Shown here piece after piece: positions 17,938 to 27,088 of a stretch of 64,000 bases of DNA. The notes beneath the pieces were generated by a model. The model worked only from the letters and a program-made list of their open reading frames with translations, did no database searches and was not told the DNA's origin. A program made the position numbers and the translations under genes. Position 1 is the stretch's first letter; every line of letters starts with the position of its first letter. This DNA comes from Paracoccaceae bacterium (GTDB taxonomy: Bacteria > Pseudomonadota > Alphaproteobacteria > Rhodobacterales > Rhodobacteraceae): the NCBI GenBank assembly GCA_002402045.2, contig NVUX02000006.1:113095-177094 (forward strand), read 5' to 3'.

Positions 17938-18879
17938 ATGTCCCTAAAAATCGCCTTCCAGATGGACCCCATTGAAAACGTCAATATTGACGGAGATTCC
18001 AGCTTCCGGCTGGCGCTTGAAGCGCAAGAGCGAGGCCATGAGCTATTTTACTACACGCCTGATCAGTTGGCCTTTGAAAGCGGTGTGGTTACCGCGCGCG
18101 GCTGGCCGCTTGAAGTGCGGCGCAAGGCCGGAGATTTTTACTCCCTCGGCGAAATGCAAAAGGTAAATTTGGCTGATTTTGATGTGGTCTGGCTGCGGCA
18201 AGACCCACCATTTGATATGGGCTACATCACCAGCACCCACCTGCTCGATATGATCCACCCTGATACTTTAGTGGTTAACGACCCGTTCTGGGTGCGCAAC
18301 TACCCCGAGAAACTCCTCGTGCTTGGGTTTCAGGGCTTAACGCCCCCCACCACCATTGCACGCGACTTGGAAACCATTAAAGCCTTTAAGGCGGAGCATA
18401 AGGATATCATCCTAAAGCCACTTTACGGCAATGGCGGAGCCGGGGTTTTTCGCCTCGGGCCAGACGATAAAAACCTCACCTCCCTGCACGAGCTTTTCAG
18501 CGGCATAAACAACGAGCCACTGATCGCACAAAAATTTCTGCCCGATGTTGCCAACGGTGATAAGCGGATTATTTTGGTAGACGGCGAGCCCGTTGGCGCC
18601 ATCAATCGCGTGCCTGCCAAAGGCGAGACCCGCTCAAATATGCATGTAGGCGGCCGCCCTGAAAAGGTGGGGCTAACCAAACGCGACCTCGTAATTTGTG
18701 CACAAATCGGACCTATTCTTAAGGAAAAGGGCCAGATATTTGTCGGAATCGATGTTATTGGTGATTATCTGACCGAAATCAATCTCACCTCTCCCACCGG
18801 CATTCAAGAGCTGGAAAGGTTCGACGGTACCAATGTTGCCGCGCTCATTTGGGACGCGATCGAGGCGAAAACCCGCTAA
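17938..18879 (+). CDS. gshB: Glutathione synthase GshB
   Basis: ATP-grasp enzyme joining gamma-glutamylcysteine and glycine. The 313 residues match the family length. Visible features include [21 protein letters not shown] at the start, [35 protein letters not shown] (ATP-binding loop) and [20 protein letters not shown] near the C-terminus. ATG 17938 is used because family homology begins there; the earlier TTG-initiated extension looks non-coding. The stop overlaps the next start as TAATG, so gshB and the alpha/beta hydrolase are translated together. Confidence 0.96.
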   Translation: MSLKIAFQMDPIENVNIDGDSSFRLALEAQERGHELFYYTPDQLAFESGVVTARGWPLEVRRKAGDFYSLGEMQKVNLADFDVVWLRQDPPFDMGYITSTHLLDMIHPDTLVVNDPFWVRNYPEKLLVLGFQGLTPPTTIARDLETIKAFKAEHKDIILKPLYGNGGAGVFRLGPDDKNLTSLHELFSGINNEPLIAQKFLPDVANGDKRIILVDGEPVGAINRVPAKGETRSNMHVGGRPEKVGLTKRDLVICAQIGPILKEKGQIFVGIDVIGDYLTEINLTSPTGIQELERFDGTNVAALIWDAIEAKTR

Positions 18880-19772
18880 TGTCTTTTCGCCTCTCCCTTA
18901 CCAACTTCCTGCTGCGCAACATAGAACGCCGCGCCTTGGCGCGCATCAAAGATCCTGTAAAAATTCGCCGCCGGATGGAGCTACAAACCCGCCTCTTCTT
19001 CCGCCCAAAACGCAGCACGCCGATCACCCGTGAGGCCCTTGCCCACGGCCAGTCCAGCGTTTCAGCACTTAAAATCGGCAACGGAGATCAAGGCGTTCTA
19101 ATCTACCTACACGGTGGTGCCTATATTTTTGGCTCTGCAAAAACCCATCGCCGCCTTGCCGCAAAGCTGGCAGAAGACAACGCTTTAACCGCCTACTCGG
19201 TTGACTACCGCCTCGCCCCCGAGCATCCATTTCCCGCCGCCATTGATGATTGCCTCACCGCCTACCAAGCCCTGCTTGGCCGTGGTATCCGCAATATCAC
19301 CATCGCCGGAGATAGCGCCGGTGGCGGGCTTGCGCTCGCATTATTGCACAGCATCCTCGCCAAGGGCCTCCCTGCCCCCCGCGCGGTGGTTGCTTTTAGC
19401 CCGCTCACGGACCAAACCATGCAAAGCCAATCTGTAAAAGATAACGCGCAATCAGAAGCCATGCTTCCAGCCGAACGCATGGAAGAGGTCCGCGACATGT
19501 ATTTGACGGATGATTTCAAAAATCCCCTTGCCTCACCACTTTATGGTAATTTCCATACCGCCCCACCCGTTTTTCTTTGCGCAGGGACTGCCGAAATTTT
19601 ACGGGATGATACGCTCGCAATGGCCAGCAAGCTGCGTGCGCAAGGCGTGGCTGTTACCGTCGAAATTCTCGAAAATGCCCCCCATGTGTGGCCATTTTTT
19701 CACGGCCGCATGCCCGAAGCAGATGCGACCCTGAAAAAGGTGCAGGCTTTTCTCAGCCATCCCACCCTTTAG
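18879..19772 (+). CDS. Alpha/beta hydrolase, hormone-sensitive lipase-like esterase family
   Basis: 297-residue hydrolase of the HSL group. The oxyanion-hole motif HGGAYIFGS, the nucleophile elbow GDSAGGG, an acidic residue near CAGTAEILRDD and the histidine in NAPHVWPFFHG give a full catalytic set. YRLAPEHPFPAAIDD is a typical family block. Natural substrate unknown, probably short-chain esters. The ATG shares a base with the gshB stop. The 3' end overlaps the convergent GNAT gene by 20 bp. Confidence 0.88.
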   Translation: MSFRLSLTNFLLRNIERRALARIKDPVKIRRRMELQTRLFFRPKRSTPITREALAHGQSSVSALKIGNGDQGVLIYLHGGAYIFGSAKTHRRLAAKLAEDNALTAYSVDYRLAPEHPFPAAIDDCLTAYQALLGRGIRNITIAGDSAGGGLALALLHSILAKGLPAPRAVVAFSPLTDQTMQSQSVKDNAQSEAMLPAERMEEVRDMYLTDDFKNPLASPLYGNFHTAPPVFLCAGTAEILRDDTLAMASKLRAQGVAVTVEILENAPHVWPFFHGRMPEADATLKKVQAFLSHPTL

Positions 19773-20565
19773 GCCGCAAAACCACCGATTGCATCTGCTC
19801 AATTTCGGCATATCCAAGACTTTTGTAAACCCGCTCTGCCGGCTCGCCTCTATCGGCCAAAATCACCATCTGGTTGCCACGCCGTGCCGCTTGCTCCTCA
19901 CTCGAAACATAATGCACAAGTGCCGCACATATCCCTTGGCGCCGGTGGTCAGGATGGGTGCTAACCTCCTGAAACCGTGAAATGCCTTCGCGGTGAAATA
20001 TCCCCATATCTGCCACCAGATCCGTGCCTTTAAAAGCGCCATACCAATGGCCGTTCCCAGCCGTTATCAACGTCCTAAACATTTGTAACCGTTTGCTTTT
20101 AAATACCCTATACAAATCCGCGGTAAACCCATCTGGCCGCGTAAGCACGTGGTGCTCCAGCACTTTGCTCCACCCATCAACATCCGTAATTTCTCGAAAA
20201 CTCAAGCCATTTGGCACGTGCCGCACCGCTTTGCTCATCGTCGCTGACAGCACAGAAGTCTGATCAAACTTCCACCCAAGTCGCTTAAATTCCAACTGCA
20301 TTGCGCCGGTGTCTCGCCCGTCATCAAGCCATTGCAGGCACTTGTGGCGCACCGCTGGCGCATCGGCAAATATGGCCTCAAACCGAGCAATCCAGCCTTC
20401 GATGACCTGCGCGTCCGGCGGCTCGGCTAACAACAGATAATTGCCAAACCAAAAGTCGTAACTCTCGGGCGTACGGACCTCAAAGCAATCGCCTAGGTCT
20501 CGCACGATGCCATTGTAGCGCTGAAAAAGGGTCTCGCTTAGAAAGCCGATAGATGAAATCTCCAT
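19753..20565 (-). CDS. GNAT-family N-acetyltransferase
   Basis: 270-residue protein with a C-terminal GNAT domain. The acetyl-CoA binding motif A is VSTHPDHRRQGICAALV near residue 205, followed by MVILADRGEPAERVYKSLGYAEIE (motif B region). The N-terminal ~130 residues (SYDFWFGNYLLL, then RHKCLQWLDDG) match a fused GNAT-like lobe seen in some double-domain acetyltransferases. Acceptor unknown. It lies 12 nt downstream of comM on the same strand and may be co-transcribed with it. Confidence 0.82.
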   Translation of the reverse strand: MEISSIGFLSETLFQRYNGIVRDLGDCFEVRTPESYDFWFGNYLLLAEPPDAQVIEGWIARFEAIFADAPAVRHKCLQWLDDGRDTGAMQLEFKRLGWKFDQTSVLSATMSKAVRHVPNGLSFREITDVDGWSKVLEHHVLTRPDGFTADLYRVFKSKRLQMFRTLITAGNGHWYGAFKGTDLVADMGIFHREGISRFQEVSTHPDHRRQGICAALVHYVSSEEQAARRGNQMVILADRGEPAERVYKSLGYAEIEQMQSVVLRPKGWDG

Positions 20566-20577
20566 CGTGGCTTTCTA

Positions 20578-22098
20578 TCAAAACGCCAGCCGATAGCCAA
20601 TAGCCTCGGCAATCGCGGCTTTGCTGATCTCGTCCTCACCACGCAGGTCCGCAATTGTGCGGCCGACGCGCTGAATCCGGTGAAACGCCCGCGCCGAAAG
20701 CCGGAATTTATCAACTGCGCTTAGCAGCATTTCCGAAGCTTCAGGCCGTAAATTACAAGCCTGTTCCAACACATCGCCCTCAATGGCCACATTCGTAGTG
20801 ATTCCCTCCAGCGCCTTATAGCGCTCGGCCTGTATCTCCCGCGCGGCCCGCACCCGGGCTGCCACAACTGCGCTGGTCTCTCCCGTAGGCGGGGTTGAAA
20901 GATCGGCCACGGCCACCGCTGGCACTTCAATGCGCAGATCAAATCGGTCCAATAGTGGCCCTGAAATTCGGCTCAAATAGTCTGCACCGCATTGCGGAGC
21001 GCGCCCACAAGCCCGCTCTATTTCGCCCATATAGCCGCATTTACACGGGTTTGCTGCCGCTAGCAGCATAAAGCGCGCGGGGTAGCGCACGTGGGCATTG
21101 GCGCGAGAAACCACTACATCTCCAGTTTCAATTGGTTGCCTAAGGGTCTCCAACACCGCCCTTGGAAACTCAGGAAATTCATCCATAAACAGCACGCCAT
21201 TATGTGCCAATGAAATTTCGCCCGGCTTTGCCCCACGCCCACCACCAACCATCGCCGCCATGCTCGCGGTATGGTGCGGCGTGCGAAACGGGCGTTGGCG
21301 CGAAATGCCGCCCTCCTCCAACACGCCAGCAAGCGAGTGGATCATCGAGGTTTCAAGTGCCTCACTGGGCGAAAGCGGTGGCAACAGCCCCGGCATTCGG
21401 GCGGCCATCATAGATTTCCCTGAGCCCGGCGGCCCGACCATCAACAAATGGTGGCCGCCCGCTGCCGCCACTTCCAGCGCCCGCTTGGCTTTCTCTTGCC
21501 CGCGCACATCACGGAGATCTCGATGGTCCACCAGCCCTTGAACTTCACCCGGCAAAGCCTCGCTCAGCACAGTGCGACCCGAAAAATGATTTACGAGTTC
21601 CAGTAGGTTACGGGGTGCGAGCACGCGTGCGGCCTCAACCCATGCCGCTTCTGGCCCGCAGGCCGCGGGGCAGATAAGGCCGCAGTCATCTTGCGCGGCG
21701 GTAAGGGCGGCGGGAAGAGCGCCCGTGACTGGCACGAGAGAACCATCCAACGAAAGCTCGCCAAGACTATACTGCCCCTCAATCTGTTCGCGGGGCAAAA
21801 CGTCCATCGCGGCCATCAGGGTCAGTGCGATCGGCAGGTCAAAATGCGAGCCGGTTTTAAGCATGTCTGCGGGGGAAAGGTTAATGGTGATCCGCTTGGC
21901 GGGAAGCGCCAGCCCCAGTGCTGTAATCGCAGCGCGCACCCGCTCTTTGGCCTCTGAAACCGCCTTATCAGGCAAACCCACAAGGTTAAAAGCCGGAATC
22001 CCCGAAGACAGCGCCACCTGCACCTCGATCTTTTTGGCCTCTACCCCGTGAAAGGCCACCGTATAGCTGCGGGCGATAACCCCTACATTTGCATTCAT
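20578..22098 (-). CDS. comM: ComM / YifB family Mg-chelatase-like AAA+ ATPase
   Basis: 506-residue ATPase. N-terminal S5-like domain (GVEAKKIEVQVALSSGIPAFNLVGLPDKAV), then the AAA+ core with GPPGSGKSMMA (Walker A) and GVLFMDEFPEF (Walker B), a cysteine cluster (NPCKCGYMGEIERACGRAPQCG), and the C-terminal helical domain ending FHRIQRVGRTIADL. ComM is a hexameric helicase promoting branch migration during natural transformation in Vibrio and other proteobacteria; most bacteria carry it regardless of known competence. No other competence gene is nearby. Confidence 0.93.
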   Translation of the reverse strand: MNANVGVIARSYTVAFHGVEAKKIEVQVALSSGIPAFNLVGLPDKAVSEAKERVRAAITALGLALPAKRITINLSPADMLKTGSHFDLPIALTLMAAMDVLPREQIEGQYSLGELSLDGSLVPVTGALPAALTAAQDDCGLICPAACGPEAAWVEAARVLAPRNLLELVNHFSGRTVLSEALPGEVQGLVDHRDLRDVRGQEKAKRALEVAAAGGHHLLMVGPPGSGKSMMAARMPGLLPPLSPSEALETSMIHSLAGVLEEGGISRQRPFRTPHHTASMAAMVGGGRGAKPGEISLAHNGVLFMDEFPEFPRAVLETLRQPIETGDVVVSRANAHVRYPARFMLLAAANPCKCGYMGEIERACGRAPQCGADYLSRISGPLLDRFDLRIEVPAVAVADLSTPPTGETSAVVAARVRAAREIQAERYKALEGITTNVAIEGDVLEQACNLRPEASEMLLSAVDKFRLSARAFHRIQRVGRTIADLRGEDEISKAAIAEAIGYRLAF

Positions 22099-22137
22099 CC
22101 GTTAACCATTTACCGGATAGGTTTAAAAAGTGTTAAC

Positions 22138-23307
22138 TTATGCGATAATCCCGACATTATCGCCCATATCCACCCCGGGAAACACGGTGGACCCGAGCGC
22201 GCTGGCCTCCATGCCAAACAAATCGCGCAGCGCCCAGCCAAGGTAGCGGCGCACGTCATCCGTGGGTTCAAGGTCGCGGTTTTGGTAGAGATCCAGCTCC
22301 CCCAGCCCCGGCCATTGGCCAAACACGTGGCCACCGTTTAGCGCCCCGCCGGCCATCACCATCGCCCCGCCCGTGCCGTGGTCAGTCCCTCCCGATCCGT
22401 TTTCTCGTGCGGTGCGGCCAAATTCCGTAATCGCCATTATAGTCGTGCGCTGCCAGTTGGCCCCAAGGCCCGATTTTAGCGCCAAAATCGCGTCAGAAAG
22501 TTGCTTCAACGCCCGCGCGAGGTTGCGGTTTTGGTTGTTATGCGTATCCCAGCCGCCTATCGAGAAGCTCGCAATCCGTGTTTCTTCATTCAGCCGTGCC
22601 GCTGTAAAAGCCGCCAGTGCTTTGGCATTTCCGGCGCGCCCGCCCGCCATGCTTTCAGTTTTCGCCGACAAGTCCAGCGCCATCTCGGCCGAGCTGGCAA
22701 ACAAAGGGTCATCCGCATAAATCCCTGCCAAAAGCGCCTCGGTTTGGGGTGACATTTCAAGGTCTGCCCCCGGAGACCAGCTCGAATAGGGCTGCGCGCC
22801 GTCGAGCAACAGCATCCGTGCGGTGCCCACCGAAAACGCGGTTTCCTGCCGCGCATCGGGTAACAGCCCCAGCGCACGGTTTAGCCAGCCAGTTTGCCCC
22901 GATTTGGGCGCGCCGCTGGCATCATCGCTTCCGGTTTCCAACAGGTCTTGGCCATCGAAATGGCTGCGCTTATCGCGGTAAGGCGTTGAAACAGCTTGGA
23001 CAAACGAAAGTTCTTTGGCATGCCACAGCGGCATCAGCCCTTTGAGGGCACCGTTGAGGGCAAAAAACCCGTCGAGGTCTTGCATGTCGTTATCCGCAGC
23101 CAAACTGGGGCGATAGCGGGCATAATCAGCATCACCCGAGGGGCGCACCACGCCAAGCCCATCCATAGCGCCGCGCAAAATAATCACCACTAGGCGGTTA
23201 TCTCCGGGGGCGGCGGCCAAAGTAACGGGTGTAAGCAAAGGCGAGGCCGCAGCCGAGCACCCCAAAACAGTGGATTGGATCAAAAATTTACGTCTGGAAA
23301 GGGTCAT
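22138..23307 (-). CDS. DUF1501 family protein, Tat-exported
   Basis: 389-residue protein of the DUF1501 (sulfatase-like) group. It starts with a twin-arginine signal, SRRKFLIQS, followed by a hydrophobic stretch, so it is probably exported folded. Family blocks include LVVIILRGAMDGLGVV, FDGQDLLETG, GGWDTHNNQN and TEFGRTARENGSGGTDHG, which resemble metal-binding motifs of the alkaline-phosphatase superfamily. Its biochemical role is unknown. It follows the DUF1800 gene by 9 nt in one operon, an arrangement repeated across many bacteria. Confidence 0.9.
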   Translation of the reverse strand: MTLSRRKFLIQSTVLGCSAAASPLLTPVTLAAAPGDNRLVVIILRGAMDGLGVVRPSGDADYARYRPSLAADNDMQDLDGFFALNGALKGLMPLWHAKELSFVQAVSTPYRDKRSHFDGQDLLETGSDDASGAPKSGQTGWLNRALGLLPDARQETAFSVGTARMLLLDGAQPYSSWSPGADLEMSPQTEALLAGIYADDPLFASSAEMALDLSAKTESMAGGRAGNAKALAAFTAARLNEETRIASFSIGGWDTHNNQNRNLARALKQLSDAILALKSGLGANWQRTTIMAITEFGRTARENGSGGTDHGTGGAMVMAGGALNGGHVFGQWPGLGELDLYQNRDLEPTDDVRRYLGWALRDLFGMEASALGSTVFPGVDMGDNVGIIA

Positions 23308-23316
23308 ATCAGCCTC

Positions 23317-24657
23317 CTAGCGGCGCATCAGGGAGGGGGAAACCAGCAGCAGCGCCACGCCCTCCCACTTGGTTTCAGCCCCGCTCACAGCGAAGGAAAG
23401 GAATTCGGGCGCGGTGTCACCCAGCACATTCTGCATCAAAGTGCGGGGGTCGCGGTCATCGGCAAAGGTGCGGGCGGCCTGCCCCGCCCACGAAATGCGC
23501 GCGGCCAGTTGCGGCGGGGTTATCCAGCTTTCCGCAGCTTCGGGCCAGCCATCGGGGCCACTTGGCTTAAAGGGCCGCTGCCCCATCGCCTCCAGCGCTT
23601 TACCCAGCTTGCGAGTACCACTTGCACTAGCATTCAGTACGCCCTCAGCATCAAAATCCAACGCGCGCAGCACGGTAGCGACATACTCAAATGGCGGCCT
23701 TACCTTCGGGAATTCGGCTGCCATCGCAGCTGGATCATTAATGAGCACCTCGTAAATCGAGGTCAGGTTTCCGCCTGAATCAAGATATGCCTGCGCCATA
23801 TCTGCGACCAGCGCCGGGCGCTCAATTGGGCCAATAAAGTGAACCACCAGTTTGCGTGCCAAATGGGTGGCCGTCGCTGGGTTGATCGCCAAATCATCAA
23901 GGAACTCATAGATATGCGAGATATTCGCCCGCGCCGCACCATATTGACGGCCCATAATGTCCTCGCCCCCCGGCTCCGCCCGATTGGGCGAAAAGCGCAT
24001 ACCCTCTGGGCCTATGCCAAGGCCGGTAAGCAACTCGGCAAACTGCCGCACATCCACTTGCGTATATGGCCCTCCAACCCCGAGCGTATGCAGCTCCAGC
24101 ACCTCGCGCGCCAGATTTTCATTTAGCCCGCGCGAGTGGCGCTGCCCCGCCACCGAGTTTGGCCCCGTAGAGGCATTTTGATCGAGATAAAACAGCATGG
24201 AAGGGTGAGTAACGGCGGCCTTTAACAGCTCGGAAAAACGCCCCGAAATATGCGGTCGGATGGCCTCTTCCAGATAGGCGCCGAGCATATAATCCTCATT
24301 CGCCCGCCTGGGGGAAACGGTGAAATGGTCTAGCCAAAAGGCAAAAAGTCGTTCACGAAAGCCACGCGGGTTTTGCACCATGCGGGCCAAATTGCGCATC
24401 GCCCCAATGGCTCCTTGCCGCCGCAGCCGCCGCCGTGCCTGCTTAAAAGCATCGGCCTGACCGCCCATAGATTGCCGCAATGCCCGCAGTTTTCCTAATT
24501 CCACAAAGCGCGCCTCGGTTGACTCCACAGGCAGCAACGCATCCAGCGGGTCAGCCCCCGCGAGCTGGTCAAGCAGTTTGCCTTGAAACCGAACCTCATC
24601 AGGACGAATTCCATATTCAAACCGCATAGCTTGCGTGATTTCAGATCGTGTCGGCAT
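23317..24657 (-). CDS. DUF1800 family protein, partner of DUF1501
   Basis: 446-residue protein of the DUF1800 group: RERLFAFWLDHFTVS, ARPHISGRFSELLKAAVTHP-like text, MLFYLDQNAS, NENLAREVLELHTLGVGGPYTQ and ARKLVVHFIG are recognisable blocks. No signal peptide is seen. It always pairs with DUF1501 proteins; the pair's function is not established, although polysaccharide- or envelope-related roles have been suggested. A strong GGAGG lies 6 nt before the ATG, immediately preceded by an 8-bp inverted repeat (24666-24689). Confidence 0.9.
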   Translation of the reverse strand: MPTRSEITQAMRFEYGIRPDEVRFQGKLLDQLAGADPLDALLPVESTEARFVELGKLRALRQSMGGQADAFKQARRRLRRQGAIGAMRNLARMVQNPRGFRERLFAFWLDHFTVSPRRANEDYMLGAYLEEAIRPHISGRFSELLKAAVTHPSMLFYLDQNASTGPNSVAGQRHSRGLNENLAREVLELHTLGVGGPYTQVDVRQFAELLTGLGIGPEGMRFSPNRAEPGGEDIMGRQYGAARANISHIYEFLDDLAINPATATHLARKLVVHFIGPIERPALVADMAQAYLDSGGNLTSIYEVLINDPAAMAAEFPKVRPPFEYVATVLRALDFDAEGVLNASASGTRKLGKALEAMGQRPFKPSGPDGWPEAAESWITPPQLAARISWAGQAARTFADDRDPRTLMQNVLGDTAPEFLSFAVSGAETKWEGVALLLVSPSLMRR

Positions 24658-24665
24658 CGCCGCCT

Positions 24666-24689
24666 CCTTGCGTTACCTCGTTATAACGC
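24666..24689. promoter_or_regulatory. Inverted repeat just before DUF1800 ribosome-binding site
   Basis: Arms TTGCGTTA (24666-24673) and TAACGCAA (24682-24689) flank an 8-bp spacer. Read on the minus strand, the spacer contributes to a nested 10-bp palindrome, CGTTATAACG. The repeat ends directly at GGAGG. It may be an operator overlapping the promoter, or a 5'-UTR hairpin affecting ribosome access. Confidence 0.5.
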
Positions 24690-24714
24690 AAGTTTACCGT
24701 ATATCCGTCGATAT

Positions 24715-25239
24715 TTATTCGATTAACTCATCAGGCGTCACGCCCCAAATACCTGATTTGGGCAACCAACCTGTAAGGCCATCGATACTCGCCTCACACC
24801 AATTCGGGTGGCAAACGCCAAGCAAAAGAACCACGCCAGCCTCTAGCCGTGCCAGTTTTCGTGCCGAACTTGAGGGTGTTTCTCTTAGCGCCACAAGGTC
24901 TTCCTGCACCAAAATAGTGCGGCGCGGGCTAAGAAGCTTGGTATGCACCCAGCCGCCTTCTCCGTCTACATCCTCAACCCGAAACCACTCCTGATATTCG
25001 GCAAGCACAATAAGCGGGGTGCCTCGATGCCGCAAAACCCAATCCACCCGATTACTGGTGGATGGCCCACGCCGCACATTGGCAGAGCCGCTTTTCATTG
25101 AGATAAAACGAGGGATATCGAGGCCGGTAACCTGGCCTTCAAGCGCTTGTTGTGCCGTGGCAATACTGCCAACAACCAACACCAAAATCGCTCCATAAAT
25201 CCTAAAAGGTATCACCTTGCCTGCCTCGTTTCCCAACAT
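24715..25239 (-). CDS. Exported SH3 domain protein
   Basis: 174-residue protein with an N-terminal hydrophobic segment (residues 12-30) consistent with a signal peptide. It then has two bacterial SH3-like repeats: SANVRRGPSTSNRVDWVLRHRGTPL, EWFRVEDVDGEGGWVHTKLLS, and a second ending NWCEASIDGLTGWLPKSGIWGV. These domains bind peptidoglycan or peptide ligands in the periplasm. The start is uncertain: ATG 25239 has a weak upstream site, while GTG 25215 is preceded by GAGGCAGG and would still leave the hydrophobic segment. Confidence 0.85.
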   Translation of the reverse strand: MLGNEAGKVIPFRIYGAILVLVVGSIATAQQALEGQVTGLDIPRFISMKSGSANVRRGPSTSNRVDWVLRHRGTPLIVLAEYQEWFRVEDVDGEGGWVHTKLLSPRRTILVQEDLVALRETPSSSARKLARLEAGVVLLLGVCHPNWCEASIDGLTGWLPKSGIWGVTPDELIE

Positions 25240-25313
25240 CACGAAATAATATTTCCCTTTGCGGGATTTCCTGCCATTATAGCGCCAAAGCAGTGCAAAA
25301 AGGAAGTTTTGAT

Positions 25314-26312
25314 ATGGCCCCCGAAACCACAGGCAATGCGCCGCTTAAAGTGATCGTAACCCGACAGCTCCCCGAGCCGGTAGAAACGCGTTTGAGCGAG
25401 TTGTTTAACGTTGAACTAAACAGTGGCGACCAAATGAGCGAGAGCGAGATCGGAGAGGCTATGAGCCGCGCCGATGTGTTGGTCACGACCATTGGAGACC
25501 AGATAAACCAGCGTTTATTGGCAAAAGCTAACCCGAAATTGCGGCTCATCGCAAATTATGGTGCAGGGTTTGACCATATCGACGTGCAAACCGCCCTTCA
25601 GCGCGGGATTATGGTTTCCAACACGCCGGGCGTGTTGACGGATGACACCGCGGATATGACGATGGCCATGATACTGGCGGTGCCACGGCGGCTGCGCGAA
25701 GGCACCATGCTCATGCAGCAAGGCGATTGGCAGGGGTGGTCTCCGACGGCCTTGATGGGCCATCGAATTGGCGGAAAAAGGCTCGGGATTCTAGGTATGG
25801 GCCGGATCGGACAAGCCGTAGCGCGGCGGGCGGCGGCCTTTGGGCTGCAAGTGCATTATCACAACAGAAAGCGCCTGCATCCAGACACTGAATCTGAGCT
25901 GAACGCGACTTATTGGGAGAGCCTCGACCAAATGTTGGCGCGCGTAGATATCCTGAGCATTCATTGCCCACACACCCCGGGTACGTTTCACTTACTCAAC
26001 GCGCGGCGTTTGAAACTCATGAAACCGAGCGCTTATATTATCAACACCGCCCGTGGCGAAATTGTTGACGAAAATGCGCTAACAAGAATGCTGCGCGCTG
26101 GAGAGATAGCGGGCGCAGGGCTGGATGTATTTGAGAATGGAAACCAGATTAATCCGCGCTTAAGGGGGCTAGATAATGTGCTCCTGCTTCCCCATATGGG
26201 CTCAGCAACCGTTGAGGGCCGTATCGAGATGGGCGAAAAAGTTATCATAAATATCAAGACCTTCGCCGATGGGCACCGCCCACCTGATCTTGTGGTGCCT
26301 GCTATGCTTTAG
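25314..26312 (+). CDS. D-2-hydroxyacid dehydrogenase (glyoxylate/hydroxypyruvate reductase-like)
   Basis: 332-residue NAD(P)-dependent reductase. The nucleotide-binding motif is GILGMGRIGQAVARR near residue 155. The catalytic Arg-Glu-His set is visible in NTARGEIVDE, GAGLDVFENG and LLPHMGSAT. Family members interconvert glyoxylate/glycolate or hydroxypyruvate/glycerate; the exact substrate cannot be read from sequence. Start 25314 is supported by AGGAAG 7 nt upstream, in preference to a GTG at 25293. It stands alone, convergent with moeB. Confidence 0.92.
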   Translation: MAPETTGNAPLKVIVTRQLPEPVETRLSELFNVELNSGDQMSESEIGEAMSRADVLVTTIGDQINQRLLAKANPKLRLIANYGAGFDHIDVQTALQRGIMVSNTPGVLTDDTADMTMAMILAVPRRLREGTMLMQQGDWQGWSPTALMGHRIGGKRLGILGMGRIGQAVARRAAAFGLQVHYHNRKRLHPDTESELNATYWESLDQMLARVDILSIHCPHTPGTFHLLNARRLKLMKPSAYIINTARGEIVDENALTRMLRAGEIAGAGLDVFENGNQINPRLRGLDNVLLLPHMGSATVEGRIEMGEKVIINIKTFADGHRPPDLVVPAML

Positions 26313-26338
26313 CTAAGGGCCGCACCAAAAATTCGAAA

Positions 26339-27088
26339 TCAGACAATTCCGCAAATTGGGCAGTTTTTACGCCGTGAGGTTTTTAGCTTGCGCGTTTCTC
26401 CATAAAGAGAATCATAGATCAAAATTTCACCACGCAAAATCTGCCCGGCACCTGTAATTTGCTTAATGGCCTCTCCCGCCATCATCGAGCCCATGACACC
26501 CGCCAATGCCCCCATCACCCCCGCTTGCGCACAATTTGGGGCCAGCCCATCGGCGGGTGCTTCTGGGAAAACGCATTGGTAGCATGGCCCGCCATTGGCT
26601 GGATCATAAACACTGATCTGCCCTTCCCATTGGCTCATGGCCGCTGAAATCAGCGGTATTTTGGCGCGCACACAGGCGGCATTAACCATATATCGGGTTG
26701 AAAAATTATCTGTGCCGTCGAGCACCAAATCGTAACCCGCAAAAATCTCGTCAATATTGTCTTCATCCAGCCGAATGGTATGAGTTTCTACGGATACATT
26801 TGGATTCACCCGTGCCAAGGCACGCGCTGCGCTCGTTGTTTTAGCTTCACCAATTGCGTTGGTTTCATGCAAAACTTGCCGCTGCAAATTTGACAGGCTG
26901 ACCGTGTCATCATCAACAATTCCCAAGGTACCAACCCCTGCCGCCGCCAAATACAGCAAAGCGGGGCTGCCTAAGCCACCGGCTCCAACGCAAAGTAGTT
27001 TAGCGTCTAACAACTTATTTTGCCCTGGCCCCCCAATCTCTCGCAAAACAATGTGCCGCGCATAGCGCTCTATTTCCTCAGGAGTCAT
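26339..27088 (-). CDS. moeB: Molybdopterin-synthase adenylyltransferase MoeB (ThiF/HesA family)
   Basis: E1-like enzyme that adenylates the C-terminus of MoaD (or ThiS) for sulfur transfer in molybdopterin or thiazole synthesis. The 249 residues equal the E. coli MoeB length. Seen: ERYARHIVLREIGGPGQNKL, the nucleotide loop VGAGGLGSPALLYLAAAGVG, DDDTVSLSNLQRQ, DGTDNFSTRY, and a zinc-binding CxxC pair (CYQCVF near the middle, CPICGIV at the C-terminus). Start 27088 is preferred, with AGGCGG 9 nt upstream; it overlaps the membrane-protein gene by 11 nt. No separate rhodanese domain is fused. Confidence 0.92.
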   Translation of the reverse strand: MTPEEIERYARHIVLREIGGPGQNKLLDAKLLCVGAGGLGSPALLYLAAAGVGTLGIVDDDTVSLSNLQRQVLHETNAIGEAKTTSAARALARVNPNVSVETHTIRLDEDNIDEIFAGYDLVLDGTDNFSTRYMVNAACVRAKIPLISAAMSQWEGQISVYDPANGGPCYQCVFPEAPADGLAPNCAQAGVMGALAGVMGSMMAGEAIKQITGAGQILRGEILIYDSLYGETRKLKTSRRKNCPICGIV

